Positions 49,301 through 54,266 of a stretch of DNA of 64,000 nt are shown here, one piece after another. Source of the stretch: Canna indica. Lineage: Eukaryota; Streptophyta; Magnoliopsida; Zingiberales; Cannaceae. Under the pieces are notes generated by a model that was given only the letters and a program-made list of their open reading frames with translations, had not been told where the DNA came from and made no database searches. The stretch spans positions 4,838,501 through 4,902,500 of the forward strand of contig CP136895.1 of assembly GCA_034359265.1 (NCBI GenBank). Reading direction: 5' to 3'. Position 1 is the stretch's first letter; every line of letters starts with the position of its first letter. Made by a program: the position numbers and the translations under genes.

Positions 49301-51122
49301 TCTATCGTCCAGCCAGTAAGTTTTGTTTATCATAAAGAATAATTATTCTTTTAGTAATCTACTATTTAAATGGTACAATTTCAGAGGACCACTTATAGGA
49401 CTCTAAAAAAGGAAAACTGTTATTCTATATTTTGCTAGCACATTTTATATAATATGACTTTAATTGATATCAAAATATTTTTATGCTTTCCAAAAGATGC
49501 TGTCCGGAAATATTCTGCTACTGTATAAATTGTCAGTTGCTTTAAAGTGGAATTACCCTCAAACCAGTTAATACTATTTTAAATTTTCCTCTGATGTGTT
49601 GGTGTGATAGTGTTTTAGTTTTCTTAAATGGTTTATTGGCTGGATGCAAGAAATTGACATTACCTGAGCATAATTGAAAAAATAGTTCATGATGCTCAAT
49701 GCATATGATGGACATATTTGAATTTCTTAAATGTGTGCATTCTAGCAAATACAAAGATGAGAATTTGACTTGAAAATGTAGTTTTGACAGTTTTTTTCAT
49801 CAGCGGAAGTCTCATCTAGTAGGACCTTATGAAATTTTGAGATCAACCTTTGGCATTTGCTTCTTCGTGCACTAGTTGAACAATGTTCATTTCTATTCTC
49901 CCTAATGGAAGCCTTTGTGCACTAATAGCATGTTTGTTCTGGATGGGATTTGGGGGTGGATAGGATATAGAAAGGAATTGGGCAGATAAAAAATGATGGA
50001 CGATAAATTTTTTATCCCAGGTACCATTTGCTTTTAACTGGATAAAAATTTCACTTATCTTCTTCTTCAGCTCTATTTCCCCTTCTTCCCTCTCTCTTTC
50101 CCCTTCTTCTTTTCCTCTCTCCTCCTGTCTCCCCCCTCCTTTCCTCTCTATTTCCCCTTCTTCCCCTCTCTCCTGTCTCCCCTATCCTTCTTCCCTCTTT
50201 CTTTTTTCTTCCCCTCTCTCCTCCTGTCTCCCCTGTCCTTCCCTCTCTTTCCCCTTCTTCTTCTTCCCCTCTCTCCTGTCTCCCCTCTCCTTCTTCCCTC
50301 TTTCTTCTTCCCCTCTCTCCTTCTCCTATCTCCCATGTCCTTCCCTCTCTTCCCTTCTTTCCCTCTTTCCTCCTAAAGAAGTCCGACCTCGTGGCAAAAG
50401 ATGGGTTGGATTTCCAAATCCAATTCAATCCCTCTTATCTGGTTTAACAAACATGCCGTAAGGGGTTGTTTGGTCGGGTGCAAGTGTCACTTGCAGCCAA
50501 CCAAACAAATTTGGAACTATGATTAACATGTGATTGTTTTGAGATGAAATATCCTTGGTATAACCTAAAGATTTGGCCTTGCACATAGCTTAATGCCAGG
50601 TAAACATCCATATAACCAACCCCAATAGTGGCCGTGCACTTTACAGTGACAAAAAAGTTATTTCGCATATTGTTGTTTCTGCATCATGATATTACAAAAG
50701 AAAGATGGAAAAGAGGGAACAACTTTTTTTTTTTGACATTTTAAAGTAATGGCTAGCAATTGAATGCCTACCCATCTGATATGTGAAATAAATTAAACCC
50801 AAAGTAGAGGAGTGGGTTGAACAAAATGCAACATTAAGTTTGGTAGTTTTCAGAGTTCTCTATTCCAAAACATGTAAAATATTGATGGTTTATTTTACAA
50901 CTAGTATTATTATTCTATATCAGTTGGGAGGCCATAAGTTATTAAGTTTTCTAGACATGAGATCCTGTAATATTGTTCTTACAGCCACAGTACATTTATC
51001 TGATATTCATATACACTTTCTACTTTTCTGACTTTCTACTACTAATATTGCAGCTTTTCGTAGACACGCAGCTTTTTTCTGTCCTGTCAGATTCTCGACT
51101 TTCTACATATGAGAATGAATAA
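9701..51122 (+). CDS. DENN-domain protein, 18 coding exons; frame broken in exon 14
   Basis: Exons, all with GT-AG borders: 9701-10054, 16567-16758, 17190-17273, 18925-18984, 20450-20494, 21673-21872, 22009-22506, 22709-22808, 22894-23052, 23163-23240, 23839-23901, 24006-24080, 24626-24676, 44539-44614, 47095-47229, 48951-49058, 49169-49234, 51054-51122. The product would be about 803 residues, the normal size of plant DENN proteins (At2g20320/At5g35560 type). DENN proteins are Rab GTPase exchange factors in membrane traffic. uDENN is seen in exons 2-3 (TSLFEHFFIVGLH, ILFKYPP), cDENN in exons 4-13 (LIERTPSMSDLNEVVFGQ, LPLPPQGGE, FLAGALLEKQVIVICPNLG) and dDENN in exons 14-18 (LGPIHARLSCENS, VSLLLKDSFIDSF). 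Exon 7 holds a Ser-rich insert. Intron 13 is 19,862 bp. Exon 14 is 76 rather than 75 nt, which leads to a stop around codon 676. Confidence 0.88.
10425..11460. repeat. Unclassified repeat with AGCGC-rich ends
   Basis: Both ends (10425-10515 and 11290-11455) are rich in GCG/AGCGC words. The middle contains a run of ATTCAGCAAATA-like imperfect repeats (10630-10870) and a GAAA/AAGAG purine stretch (10890-11060). It looks like a low-complexity, non-coding insertion. Termini and target duplication were not resolved. Confidence 0.4.
11955..14568 (-). pseudogene. hAT transposase pseudogene (BED finger, DUF659, hATC)
   Basis: Reading from 14568 down: a BED-type zinc-finger region (CSLCGNQLNGEITRLKQHLSG, 14164-14568), a linker fragment (13886-14164), a DUF659 core (GCTLMSDGWTDRRGRQLINF, 13651-13908), the middle of the catalytic domain (AAYCLDLMLEDVGKMKE, 13201-13569), then PLYGAALFLNPGKYF (12726-13139) and the dimerisation end (LHRKLNDLVYVQYNRKI, 11977-12435). 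These are the expected blocks in order, but frameshifts, an in-frame stop near 13650 and possible introns separate them. It is not expected to be active. Such elements move by cut-and-paste with 8-bp duplications, matching the many hAT-like MITEs here. Confidence 0.8.
15168..15350. repeat. Cluster of three strong hairpins at one end of the hAT relic
   Basis: Hairpin 1: 15168-15176 (CCCTGGCCC) pairs with 15207-15215 and 15178-15185 with 15197-15204; it is followed at once by a B-box-like GGTTCGAATCC. Hairpin 2: 15266-15279 pairs perfectly with 15282-15295. Hairpin 3: 15314-15330 pairs with 15334-15350 with one mismatch. A T-rich tract at 15231-15246 separates 1 and 2. Confidence 0.8.
18985..20449 (+). 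other. Intron 4 of the DENN gene, with a GC-rich insert
   Basis: An AT-rich intron containing a GC-richer block (about 19330-19660) with no recognisable protein. The GCGAAACGAACGGACCCTA sequence at about 20152-20170 resembles a PIF/Harbinger-type terminus, but the other end was not found. Confidence 0.4.
20860..21490. repeat. GGTACCGGGTGTACC-type repeat, host of an hAT-like MITE
   Basis: The flanks of the 20915-21346 element read as a repeat rich in GTACC/GGTAC words (CCCGGTACGGGTGGTACC, ACCCGGGACCCGTTGGTACC). Related repeats occur at about 27300-28300 and 43801-44090, and weakly at about 24375-24475. It has no coding capacity. Confidence 0.6.
20915..21346. mobile_element. hAT-like MITE rich in CGGTTCGGTT, 8-bp target duplication
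   Basis: Termini TAGGGGTGTCCATT and AATGGACAGGCCTA are inverted repeats (12 of 14). The flanks CCGCTCGG (20907-20914) and CCGCCCGG (21347-21354) form an 8-bp duplication with one mismatch. The 432-bp body is largely CGAACCGAACC/GGTTCGGTT. Same family as 27334-27972. Confidence 0.75.
24937..25124. repeat. Tandemly duplicated host intron segment (about 161-bp period)
   Basis: GCATGTATGTCTCCTCTC at 24937 recurs as GCATGTATGTCTTCTCTC at 25098. What follows the first copy (ATTTAGCTCC...ATTGACAAAAGATTAAGTAG) recurs, diverged, at 27260-27295 and 44093-44190. So the second unit was later split by the LINE and the whole virus-containing block. Confidence 0.6.
25125..27071 (+). pseudogene. LINE reverse transcriptase and zf-RVT region, defective
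   Basis: RT blocks are clear: DSQNAFMSGKS, FKIDFEKAFDSMDW, GVRQGNSLSPFIFNLAMD, the catalytic FADD at 25573-25584 (SLFADDLILFG) and SYLGLPLKIG. Downstream (about 26670-26860) is the zf-RVT zinc-binding block PKISIFGWLWFRRRLLTRDR with CLLC and H..H. A stop near 26362 and a frame change near 26570 separate the RT from the zf-RVT part. Endonuclease and 5' ORF are absent, so it cannot move by itself. Confidence 0.85.
25125..27244 (+). mobile_element. 5'-truncated LINE (non-LTR retrotransposon) with A-tail
   Basis: A plus-strand reverse transcriptase frame is followed by a zinc-binding C-terminal region and ends in an 11-A tail at 27234-27244. The element starts abruptly in the RT domain, as 5' truncation during target-primed reverse transcription produces. 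The coding part has one in-frame stop near 26362. Confidence 0.85.
27334..27972. mobile_element. hAT-like MITE rich in GAACCGAA, perfect 8-bp target duplication
   Basis: Perfect 12-bp terminal inverted repeats TAGGGGTGAGCA (27334-27345) and TGCTCACCCCTA (27961-27972) are flanked by ATGGGCGA at 27326-27333 and 27973-27980. The 639-bp body has CGAACCGAA-rich arms around an AT-rich core with two tRNA-like B-box sequences on the minus strand. It lies inside a GTACC-type repeat. Confidence 0.88.
27691..28562. repeat. 612-bp direct duplication of MITE right part plus GTACC repeat
   Basis: GACAAATGCCAAGATCTAAT begins at 27691 and again at 28303. After the second occurrence the MITE right arm repeats, ending again with TGCTCACCCCTA and ATGGGCGA (28555-28562), where viral sequence starts. 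The first unit continues with the GTACC repeat (27981-28302); the matching half of the second unit is at 43801-44090, beyond the virus. GACAAA at both joints suggests a microhomology-mediated duplication. Confidence 0.8.
28731..28738 (-). promoter_or_regulatory. TATA box of left viral copy
   Basis: TATAAATA on the minus strand, downstream of the 144-codon ORF. This is the expected site of the promoter for the terminally redundant genomic RNA of a caulimovirid. Confidence 0.65.
28978..29412 (-). CDS. Viral 144-codon ORF, unknown function (left copy)
   Basis: Lies after the polyprotein ORF and before the intergenic promoter, with a genuine ATG. The product is predicted largely helical (many Leu/Glu/Gln/Lys heptad-like runs) with a Ser/Asn-rich tail. 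I recognise no family. A downstream ORF in this position is reminiscent of tungrovirus ORF4 in place only; no similarity is claimed. The same ORF is intact and apparently identical in the right copy. Confidence 0.6.
   Translation of the reverse strand: MQMIIDQLKQLADACRKTYASTKRAIMASQHWAVLSGSQKLEEVERLSCNLMYGEIYSLEEVDEWTNKLIQIHQEQTRVVLTELQGLLAMAYLQKARLEQSADKYAEDDIKPLTHHIKNLESCHKMIVSSSNSNLYSSTRYNLI
29596..33282 (-). CDS. Viral zinc-knuckle/aspartic protease/RT/RNase H ORF (left copy, open)
   Basis: 1228 codons counted from a TTG; no ATG lies near the beginning. Domains: CCHC knuckle at residues 32-45; the second cysteine array C-x2-C-x11-C-x2-C-x4-C-x2-C at 150-176, a badnavirus/tungrovirus signature; aspartic protease DTGA at 330-333; RT with YIDD at 677-680; RNase H acidic residues D828, E871, D897 and D946. 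About 270 acidic residues follow RNase H, longer than usual. The frame is open through the C9 tract at 30774-30782, unlike the right copy. Its 5' part overlaps the movement/coat ORF in another frame, where a single polyprotein would be expected. Confidence 0.9.
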   Translation of the reverse strand: MRKSTSYKGKPHNTHVRIFKRKYADKVRKCKCFICGEEGHFARDCKGKHGNIARAAVMENLDLTNDWDVVSVDLDEPDSEGICSFSEGESGHATKLAIDYNDYPFETIFVVTTKEPEYSWRVTVTLPTEMRECIHTWEDNTDVTKGYDRCTMCKEPTNPNMRSHCRKCLLTVCPMCSRFSLGRKIIIKRAPLRPYDEKDTLIKELLEYVTFLLTENERVKQELVDVQLSRDLKNLEEEFGDLNINKDRRKEKGKSAWIDEDEEEITIKTPGIIFREAASKAALESVNEEDITSIYQGIHKGRRVLNRLYNMEIIMEIPNVKPFKVQAILDTGATVCCIDQDSIPSESLEPSAFPIQINGVNSQQMAKMRLKGGLMSIEDNKFKIPFTYAFPMGKRDGIQMLIGCNFIRAMQGGVRIEEQTVTFYKKVTTINTRLDTEILNSTSIEELSLTEEEYLEVQNAVAYDKFQESVSFKQKFSPLLNRLKEQGFIGENPAQHWAKNQITCRLDIINPDLTIQDKPLKHISPLMKEQYDRHVKALLKIGAIRPSTSRHRTMAIIVNSGTTVDPTTGKEVRGKERMVFNYRTLNDNTHKDQYSLPGINTILKRIGNSRIFSKFDLKSGFHQVAMDTESIPWTAFIVPGGLYEWLVMPFGLKNAPAVFQRKMDQCFAGTEEFIAVYIDDILIFSENEKEHAKHLETMLKICEKWGLVLSPTKMKIATQEIEFLGAIIGNSKIKLQPHIIKKIISFDTEQLKSKTGLRSWLGLLNYARSYIPNLGTLLGPLYSKTGPQGDKRLKPSDIQLISKIKTVVQALPDLELPAPGAHIILETDGCMEGWGGVCKWKPMKNDPRSMERVCAYASGKFPVTKSAIDAEIFACMETLRALKIHYLDQKEITLRTDCQAIISFYNKSASTKPSRVRWLNFLDYITGTGVQINFEHIDGKLNSLADALSRLTVHLIQIQEPTDSTNQHLVQLEEALKEAKGNQPPQRIIQQLNKAVIQIDQTLSTQIVKMAVTDWTNETADDLENNAEAISILLEEFADQDDVYDYHNYYPENSFYYGSPVRMGEVPYYEDYMTEFRRRMNEETPRTEEIQVAKTAMEQKIAENADDWPRWANIPYWRELEEEEGVIIRFANYDQPPTEEFENERDREFDEMMSKLKLEQPESSTTRDEKEEDITTEDRQADFNLWKEEEKMLKKAMRKFAKRLRTADEEVEEMMEKYRREHRPSKDN
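33197..35476 (-). CDS. Viral movement protein/coat protein ORF (left copy)
   Basis: 759 codons from an ATG that overlaps the stop of the upstream small ORF (ATGA). A 30K-type movement domain is seen at about 85-280 (RDTRW at 161-165, GYEGWQGGESNLL at 211-223), an acidic linker at 320-400 (stretch of D/E), and a coat-protein core at about 490-720 (RWESITLN, MCYVENLLGEIEKK, WIQWRMAYPAEYE). In badnaviruses these are the N-terminal parts of one polyprotein. Here the frame runs out just before the zinc knuckle. Confidence 0.9.
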   Translation of the reverse strand: MSTTRTDVAPPRASISNQGNLQPTIDDQIRGYRLASRLRHSAQRRLSSRSTGRTFNRSLESQIDPEAELSISQYQRAQQVPAETLYQAGWAERQHRVYQHYSDERILVTEGAQVELPFITDQSYNLLVQAGLQHLHMGMIMIRLQTLHRRNAGVNALVLLRDTRWADDRAVISSMEIDLSTGIQLAYAAPDMTLSIHDFREHIQLVVQTHGYEGWQGGESNLLLSRSLIGRLSNNSHTNFRYNVQHVADHLASRGIRAIPGQPRTTASLQGRQWIIRPALLPNPQNPQVANIQTRSDGALMLNFTNYTTAPDTTARLSEVEDDLAQESVNVLTCDDDDFWLFEEQEKDWDDTYHFEEEEEALQNLWTLQADDEEADKSDAEVPPKWDTSETDDDEDDSSDFYNYYAEKYDTCRQKEDKQTAYTVELDYPMIKELIQKTEKIQKTETAFSTAESSTTRVPREPIMGPAQYPPGRVTPQLPQNIPTITSRVGKLRGGYSKYHSEVYNLPTAQVNAGAILVLPENVGQYADVISRWESITLNLLNERNWPDNKSKMCYVENLLGEIEKKAWIQWRMAYPAEYEEITGIAEDPQNILSQVRRMFMMEDPTTGSTEEQTRAYEDLERLSCHNVKDLLSYINDYKILAAKSGRLFVSTEISDKFFKKMPPILGRELEVAFFAKYTGCQVGLFPRIHFTYNYIEDQCKKAALARSLKDLSICAQIPITRVLPKREEIRFAEVHILQGQTSQHSCSNLQKEVCRQSS
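35473..35889 (-). CDS. Viral small coiled-coil ORF, P2-like (left copy)
   Basis: 138 codons starting ATGAGTGATTGG. The N-terminus (YTQALQATENLGSPAVGF) resembles the small badnavirus protein encoded directly before the polyprotein. A heptad-rich segment (about 45-105) predicts a coiled coil, and the C-terminus is basic. The stop overlaps the next start as ATGA, the usual badnavirus link for leaky scanning. It differs from the right copy by V instead of A near the C-terminus. Confidence 0.8.
   Translation of the reverse strand: MSDWKLTAASTSYTQALQATENLGSPAVGFVSLNTTNLQKPSEVIVKQLNVLIQLTVKIKEELDSLKLEVKSLKEKSINKGLANPEDLASSIDSLTKDLQKLQLGEQPKASLPKLKGKLYVFKDPKIILEEEKVKLRK
36134..36145 (+). promoter_or_regulatory. 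tRNA-iMet primer-binding sequence, plus sense (for right copy)
   Basis: TGGTATCAGAGC is complementary to the 3' end of plant initiator tRNA-Met and marks nucleotide 1 in caulimovirids. It is upstream of the plus-strand ORFs but lies in the left arm, so the right genome begins across the palindrome centre. Confidence 0.8.
36201..36212 (-). promoter_or_regulatory. tRNA-iMet primer-binding sequence, minus sense (for left copy)
   Basis: GCTCTGATACCA on the plus strand is the mirror copy of the site at 36134-36145. Read on the minus strand it is the primer site for the left genome. Confidence 0.8.
36457..36873 (+). CDS. Viral small coiled-coil ORF, P2-like (right copy)
   Basis: 138 codons, as in the left copy except A for V near the C-terminus (EEEKAKL). 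The TGA at 36871-36873 overlaps the ATG of the next ORF. The region between the primer site and this start is only about 310 bases, leaving no room for a further P1-sized ORF. Confidence 0.8.
   Translation: MSDWKLTAASTSYTQALQATENLGSPAVGFVSLNTTNLQKPSEVIVKQLNVLIQLTVKIKEELDSLKLEVKSLKEKSINKGLANPEDLASSIDSLTKDLQKLQLGEQPKASLPKLKGKLYVFKDPKIILEEEKAKLRK
36870..39149 (+). CDS. Viral movement protein/coat protein ORF (right copy)
   Basis: 759 codons, same domains as the left copy: 30K-type movement domain, acidic linker, coat core. It ends at 39149 in a frame that no longer encodes viral sequence after about 39030. The last ~40 residues are therefore translated out of the family frame. Confidence 0.9.
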   Translation: MSTTRTDVAPPRASISNQGNLQPTIDDQIRGYRLASRLRHSAQRRLSSRSTGRTFNRSLESQIDPEAELSISQYQRAQQVPAETLYQAGWAERQHRVYQHYSDERILVTEGAQVELPFITDQSYNLLVQAGLQHLHMGMIMIRLQTLHRRNAGVNALVLLRDTRWADDRAVISSMEIDLSTGIQLAYAAPDMTLSIHDFREHIQLVVQTHGYEGWQGGESNLLLSRSLIGRLSNNSHTNFRYNVQHVADHLASRGIRAIPGQPRTTASLQGRQWIIRPALLPNPQNPQVANIQTRSDGALMLNFTNYTTAPDTTARLSEVEDDLAQESVNVLTCDDDDFWLFEEQEKDWDDTYHFEEEEEALQNLWTLQADDEEADKSDAEVPPKWDTSETDDDEDDSSDFYNYYAEKYDTCRQKEDKQTAYTVELDYPMIKELIQKTEKIQKTETAFSTAESSTTRVPREPIMGPAQYPPGRVTPQLPQNIPTITSRVGKLRGGYSKYHSEVYNLPTAQVNAGAILVLPENVGQYADVISRWESITLNLLNERNWPDNKSKMCYVENLLGEIEKKAWIQWRMAYPAEYEEITGIAEDPQNILSQVRRMFMMEDPTTGSTEEQTRAYEDLERLSCHNVKDLLSYINDYKILAAKSGRLFVSTEISDKFFKKMPPILGRELEVAFFAKYTGCQVGLFPRIHFTYNYIEDQCKKAALARSLKDLSICAQIPITRVLPKREEIRFAEVHILQGQTSQHSCSNLQKEVCRQSS
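39064..41592 (+). pseudogene. Viral zinc-knuckle/protease/RT ORF, truncated in RNase H (right copy)
   Basis: 842 codons counted from a TTG; the frame is open from 39031, just after a TAA at 39028-39030, and has no ATG near its start. It carries the CCHC knuckle, the six-cysteine array, DTGA and YIDD, then loses its frame in the G8 tract at 41564-41571. It stops ten or so codons into RNase H. The left copy has nine bases in this tract and stays open. Confidence 0.9.
41550..42749 (+). pseudogene. Viral RNase H and C-terminal extension, out of frame (right copy)
   Basis: 399 codons in the next frame hold the rest of RNase H (the acidic residues matching E871, D897 and D946 of the left copy) and the acidic C-terminal extension. 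It is separated from the upstream part only by the one-base difference in the G-tract. The ATG at 41550 is fortuitous. Confidence 0.85.
42933..43367 (+). CDS. Viral 144-codon ORF, unknown function (right copy)
   Basis: Begins ATGCAGATG after an intergenic stretch of about 180 bases containing AACAAAT-type short repeats. It is intact and matches the left copy. Predicted helical; no recognised domain. Confidence 0.6.
   Translation: MQMIIDQLKQLADACRKTYASTKRAIMASQHWAVLSGSQKLEEVERLSCNLMYGEIYSLEEVDEWTNKLIQIHQEQTRVVLTELQGLLAMAYLQKARLEQSADKYAEDDIKPLTHHIKNLESCHKMIVSSSNSNLYSSTRYNLI
43607..43614 (+). promoter_or_regulatory. TATA box of right viral copy
   Basis: TATAAATA about 240 bases after the 144-codon ORF and about 185 bases before the repeated primer site. 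This fits the promoter of the genomic RNA. Confidence 0.65.
43801..44090. repeat. GTACC-type repeat, right half after the viral block
   Basis: TTACCTGTTTTTCAAAAACC and what follows match 27985-28290 almost base for base. One tract of about 25 bases present near 28250-28275 is missing here. It continues into host sequence ATTGACAAAATGATTAAG. Confidence 0.85.
44539..44614 (+). other. DENN gene exon 14 with one-base frame shift
   Basis: The exon is bounded by ATGCATAG before and GTTAGC after. It begins in phase 0 (VGVQQKPDDIKT). After ACA (about 44573) the family-like sequence (TNLIRISVYKDQ) continues one base out of frame, and the original frame meets TAA at 44605-44607. The exon is 76 nt although both neighbours require a multiple of three. 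Confidence 0.8.
44615..47094 (+). other. Intron 14 of the DENN gene with TE fragment and tandem duplication
   Basis: Contains a GC-richer TE-like block (about 44977-45569). This ends with GTAGCTCCGCCAGTG, a hAT-type terminus, and has a 14-G run at 45167-45180. A tandem duplication of roughly 212 bp follows (about 45799-46222; marker TTGAAACTTCCTAACCTCTT in both units). Confidence 0.55.
47361..47700. repeat. Tandem duplication, 173-bp period, in intron 15
   Basis: TACTTGACTATATTATTTTG starts at 47361 and again at 47534. The two units remain alignable through TTTAATCTGAAAAACCAAAC. Confidence 0.8.
47860..48449 (+). mobile_element. 3' fragment of a second LINE with A-tail
   Basis: PPKISIFGWLW followed by frame-shifted remains of the zf-RVT region matches the same block of the LINE at 25125-27244. 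The fragment ends in a 13-A run near 48437-48449. No intact frame. It lies in intron 15 of the DENN gene. Confidence 0.75.
49235..51053 (+). other. Intron 17 of the DENN gene
   Basis: An AT-rich intron that contains the PIF/Harbinger-like MITE at 49927-50458. No other feature is recognised. Confidence 0.6.
49927..50458. mobile_element. MITE with CT-rich core (PIF/Harbinger-like)
   Basis: The inverted ends GCATGTTTGTT (49928-49938) and AACAAACATGC (50446-50456) are flanked by TAA on both sides, as in PIF/Harbinger elements. The core (about 50046-50371) is an almost pure CT tract of CTCTCC/CTTCTTCCC words, open as a Gly/Glu/Arg-rich frame on the minus strand only because of its composition. 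Confidence 0.6.
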
Positions 51123-53375
51123 CTGTACCTGGAAGGCTTCTGATTGCCCACATGATTACAAAGGGGAAATCCCATTTCCACTTCACCTGCGAGTAGCATC
51201 TGCTACAGCATCTTCATAGCACATATTATAGGTGAACTGGTGACGGCACAACATTGGTTAGCAAGGAAAGTGCCACTGCTGAACTGGGTTGGGCCAGGTT
51301 GAAGTTTTAAGGCAGAATCATGCCACAAGGATTGCTCTGAAATATCATACATGTAGAGTACACAATCACGAGGGTTGATGATGGCTTCTAAGCTTTATAC
51401 TAATACATCCCAATTGTTTTAAATACGGGATGCCTTGTATATGAGGTATGTTTGATTTCATTATTTTGTATATAAACAAAACTATTGGATGGTTTCTCTC
51501 TATAAGATAACTAACCATATTACTATAACACAGTTTCTATCGAACTGGATGCTTTAAACTTGTAATCTGGATGATGCATCTTCATGTGATGCTTTCATGC
51601 TGAAGATGCTTTAGTACTGGTATCTTATTCCTTTGTTTTCAATTTATTCATTATAAATTGAACTGGGAATAGGTCAAGTTGCCACCAGCCTGCTCAATGA
51701 TCTCTCCTTTGCAATTGCACAGTTTTTTCCCCCATTTCCAGCCTGTGGCCGCTGGACCTCGTTAGCTCGAAACCTCTTCTTTCATGTTTCAATCTCTTCG
51801 CATGAACAACTTTTGGTCCATTTACGTTATGTTATGGTGCAAATTATCGAAACTACTGTGTTTTTTTTTTTTAAAAAAATGAATAACTTTTCAAAATGTT
51901 CCAACAAGAATCCAAAAATTTTAAAACAAAAAATATACTTTAATTTTACATGACTTTCTAAAAATGTTCCAAAAATATACTATATTTTTTGATAAGATTC
52001 CTCTACATTTCTACTTAGTTATGGGAGAAATCAGTATTGAATTTTGATTTCTAAATGTTTAGTTCTGCTCTATTTATATGGCCCGTGGATTGACTTACTT
52101 CAAAATTACTCAAGTACATTAATGTAAGCTGTCTTGATTGATCATATGATCTATATGTCAAGCTTTATGAAATTCAAATTGTCTTGTGTAGTTATCATTA
52201 TATTCATTGTTTTGTAGTTAAAAGATGTTAAAGAAATGTTTTCGTGCTTTCATTTCTACCTGTGGATGACAATATGACCCATAGACTCGATTAGATTCCT
52301 CTTCAACGAATAATTCATAATTACTATCAGCATGTTGTTCTCCATGTGGCTCATGCTTTTTCATTCAATTGACCGGTCAAAGCAGAACATGATCGAGAAT
52401 CTGCAAGTGTAATAGAGCACATTCATCGATCTACTAATCAAACTAGATAATTGTGCAATTCTGCAGTCCAAAACAAGAGTAAAGATTTGCTAAAAGAAAG
52501 AAAGCCAATGCAGCAATTATTTAGAATCCTATAAAATTGCCCTTAATTCATGCGTGATTCAGGAACCCCTAAAGGAGGCTAAAATCTATAGCCAAATTAA
52601 TAATAGAACAAAATAGCTTTAGCCGAGCACAAACAATAATTTACATTGTTGCTATCTGTAATCAACTTGCCTGGGGAATGATGTCATGTGCGGATGAATC
52701 AAATCCCTCAACGTGCCATTCTCAAATCCACGGAATTAATCACCATGAGGAGATGCGGTCTCTCAATTACCGAAGTTGAAAGCTTTGTAATAGGCAGCAT
52801 AATGCAAAAGGAACATGAACCCAAATCTTGATCTCCTAAAATTAAGCATAACTATATTATATGTATACGAGTTCGTTCCTAAACACGCATGTGCTATTTA
52901 TGCGTGGAGGAAGATGATCCACAAGAGGATGTTGATGCTGCACAAATAAAAACGCTGCCCATGTATAGTTTCATGCAATCTCTCCCTTGTGATCATATCT
53001 TCCATCCCTACAGTGTTAATTATTACTCAAAAATCCTCAAATTGGACCAAGCGGCTAATCTACAGTACACAAAATTAATTCTAAGAATCTGACCGCCCCA
53101 CACTACTCTATATATCCTATTCTTGTTTGAATGACAAAAAAATGATATTTTATTTGATTATGATTTAAATAATAATGGCAATTATAGATACTGTATTTAA
53201 ATAAACTCCAGCATATTATAAGATTTCCAACTTTGACTATACCAACCTTATAACTAACTATATGTATAGATGTGCATTTATAAAATGAGAGTTTTCTCTT
53301 TTTTAAAAAAGTGAATCAAGATCTTTTTCTTGATTTTTTAGTCGTCTATTCATTTCAATGATATTTGATTTTAAT
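51123..53375. other. 3' flank of the DENN gene and intergenic DNA
   Basis: The first few hundred bases after the TAA at 51120-51122 probably include the 3' UTR. I see no clear poly(A) signal. Beyond it are AT-rich sequence and isolated short open frames without domains. Confidence 0.5.
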
Positions 53376-53880
53376 CAGCGGTGGAGCTAGAAATCAAAAT
53401 TAGGAGGCAAACTCAGATTTTATGATTATCAATGAATTTTCATGCGTTAATAACATTGCATAATAGTTTTATTATCACATTCTTCTCAACAAATATGCGT
53501 CGGAAGTTGGCGAGCTACGACAACGTGTTTTGAGTGCATGGTTGTGGTTGCACGTGGGAGGGGCCACAAATGCGCATGGGTGTAGCCGAGGTGCAAGGAT
53601 AAGAACGTGTGGCAGTGTGAGCGTGGGGATAAAAACAATTAAAACATTGTCAGAAGAGATAAAATGAATGAGGAATGAAAATAAAATTAAGAGTTTAATT
53701 AATAATTTGAGTTGTTAATCTTCAAACTATTTTACAAAATAATGAAATAATAATACAAAATATTTTTATTTTAGAGATCGAAGAGAGAAAAATATTATGT
53801 ATGGGGATAGGAGGGGCAATTTTATCTTTTCCCCTATAATATAAGTTAAAAAAAATAAATGGATGGGGTAAATTAGTTAC
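53376..53880. mobile_element. hAT-like fragment, left end only
   Basis: CAGCGGTGGAGCTAGAAATC at 53376 is a variant of the CAGTGGCGGAGCTAG terminus of plant hAT elements. It is followed by an AGGAGGCAAA motif, and by a GGAGGGGCAATTTT block at about 53809 that resembles 45497-45520. No right terminus was found. Confidence 0.45.
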
Positions 53881-54228
53881 ACCCTCCACAAATGATCTCA
53901 ATGAAAAAAAAAAAAAAAAACTTTTGCACTAATGTGAAAACTAAATAAATAATTGAAAATTGAGGAAAAAAATATCATCATCTACTTATGATATACAACA
54001 TTTGTATAATAATATTTATATACTTGGGCAATGTTGGGATGAATATGTAGAGAGATCAGATAATGGTAATGTCATGAAAATAAATATTTTTGAATATTAT
54101 GTTCCACATGGTAGTTAATGCAGCCAACTACCTACCAATGTAGAGGAACCTGGTCGTTAGAAGTGGTCAAAGATTATATTGGGCCCGTCATGAAGTCAGA
54201 AGAGCGTCACAGATGAGCTCACCCACAT

Positions 54229-54266
<38 letters not shown>

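Noticed and set aside
50051..50428. 125-codon Gly/Glu/Arg-rich minus-strand frame
   Set aside because: Product of the CT-rich MITE core; no start context or conservation.
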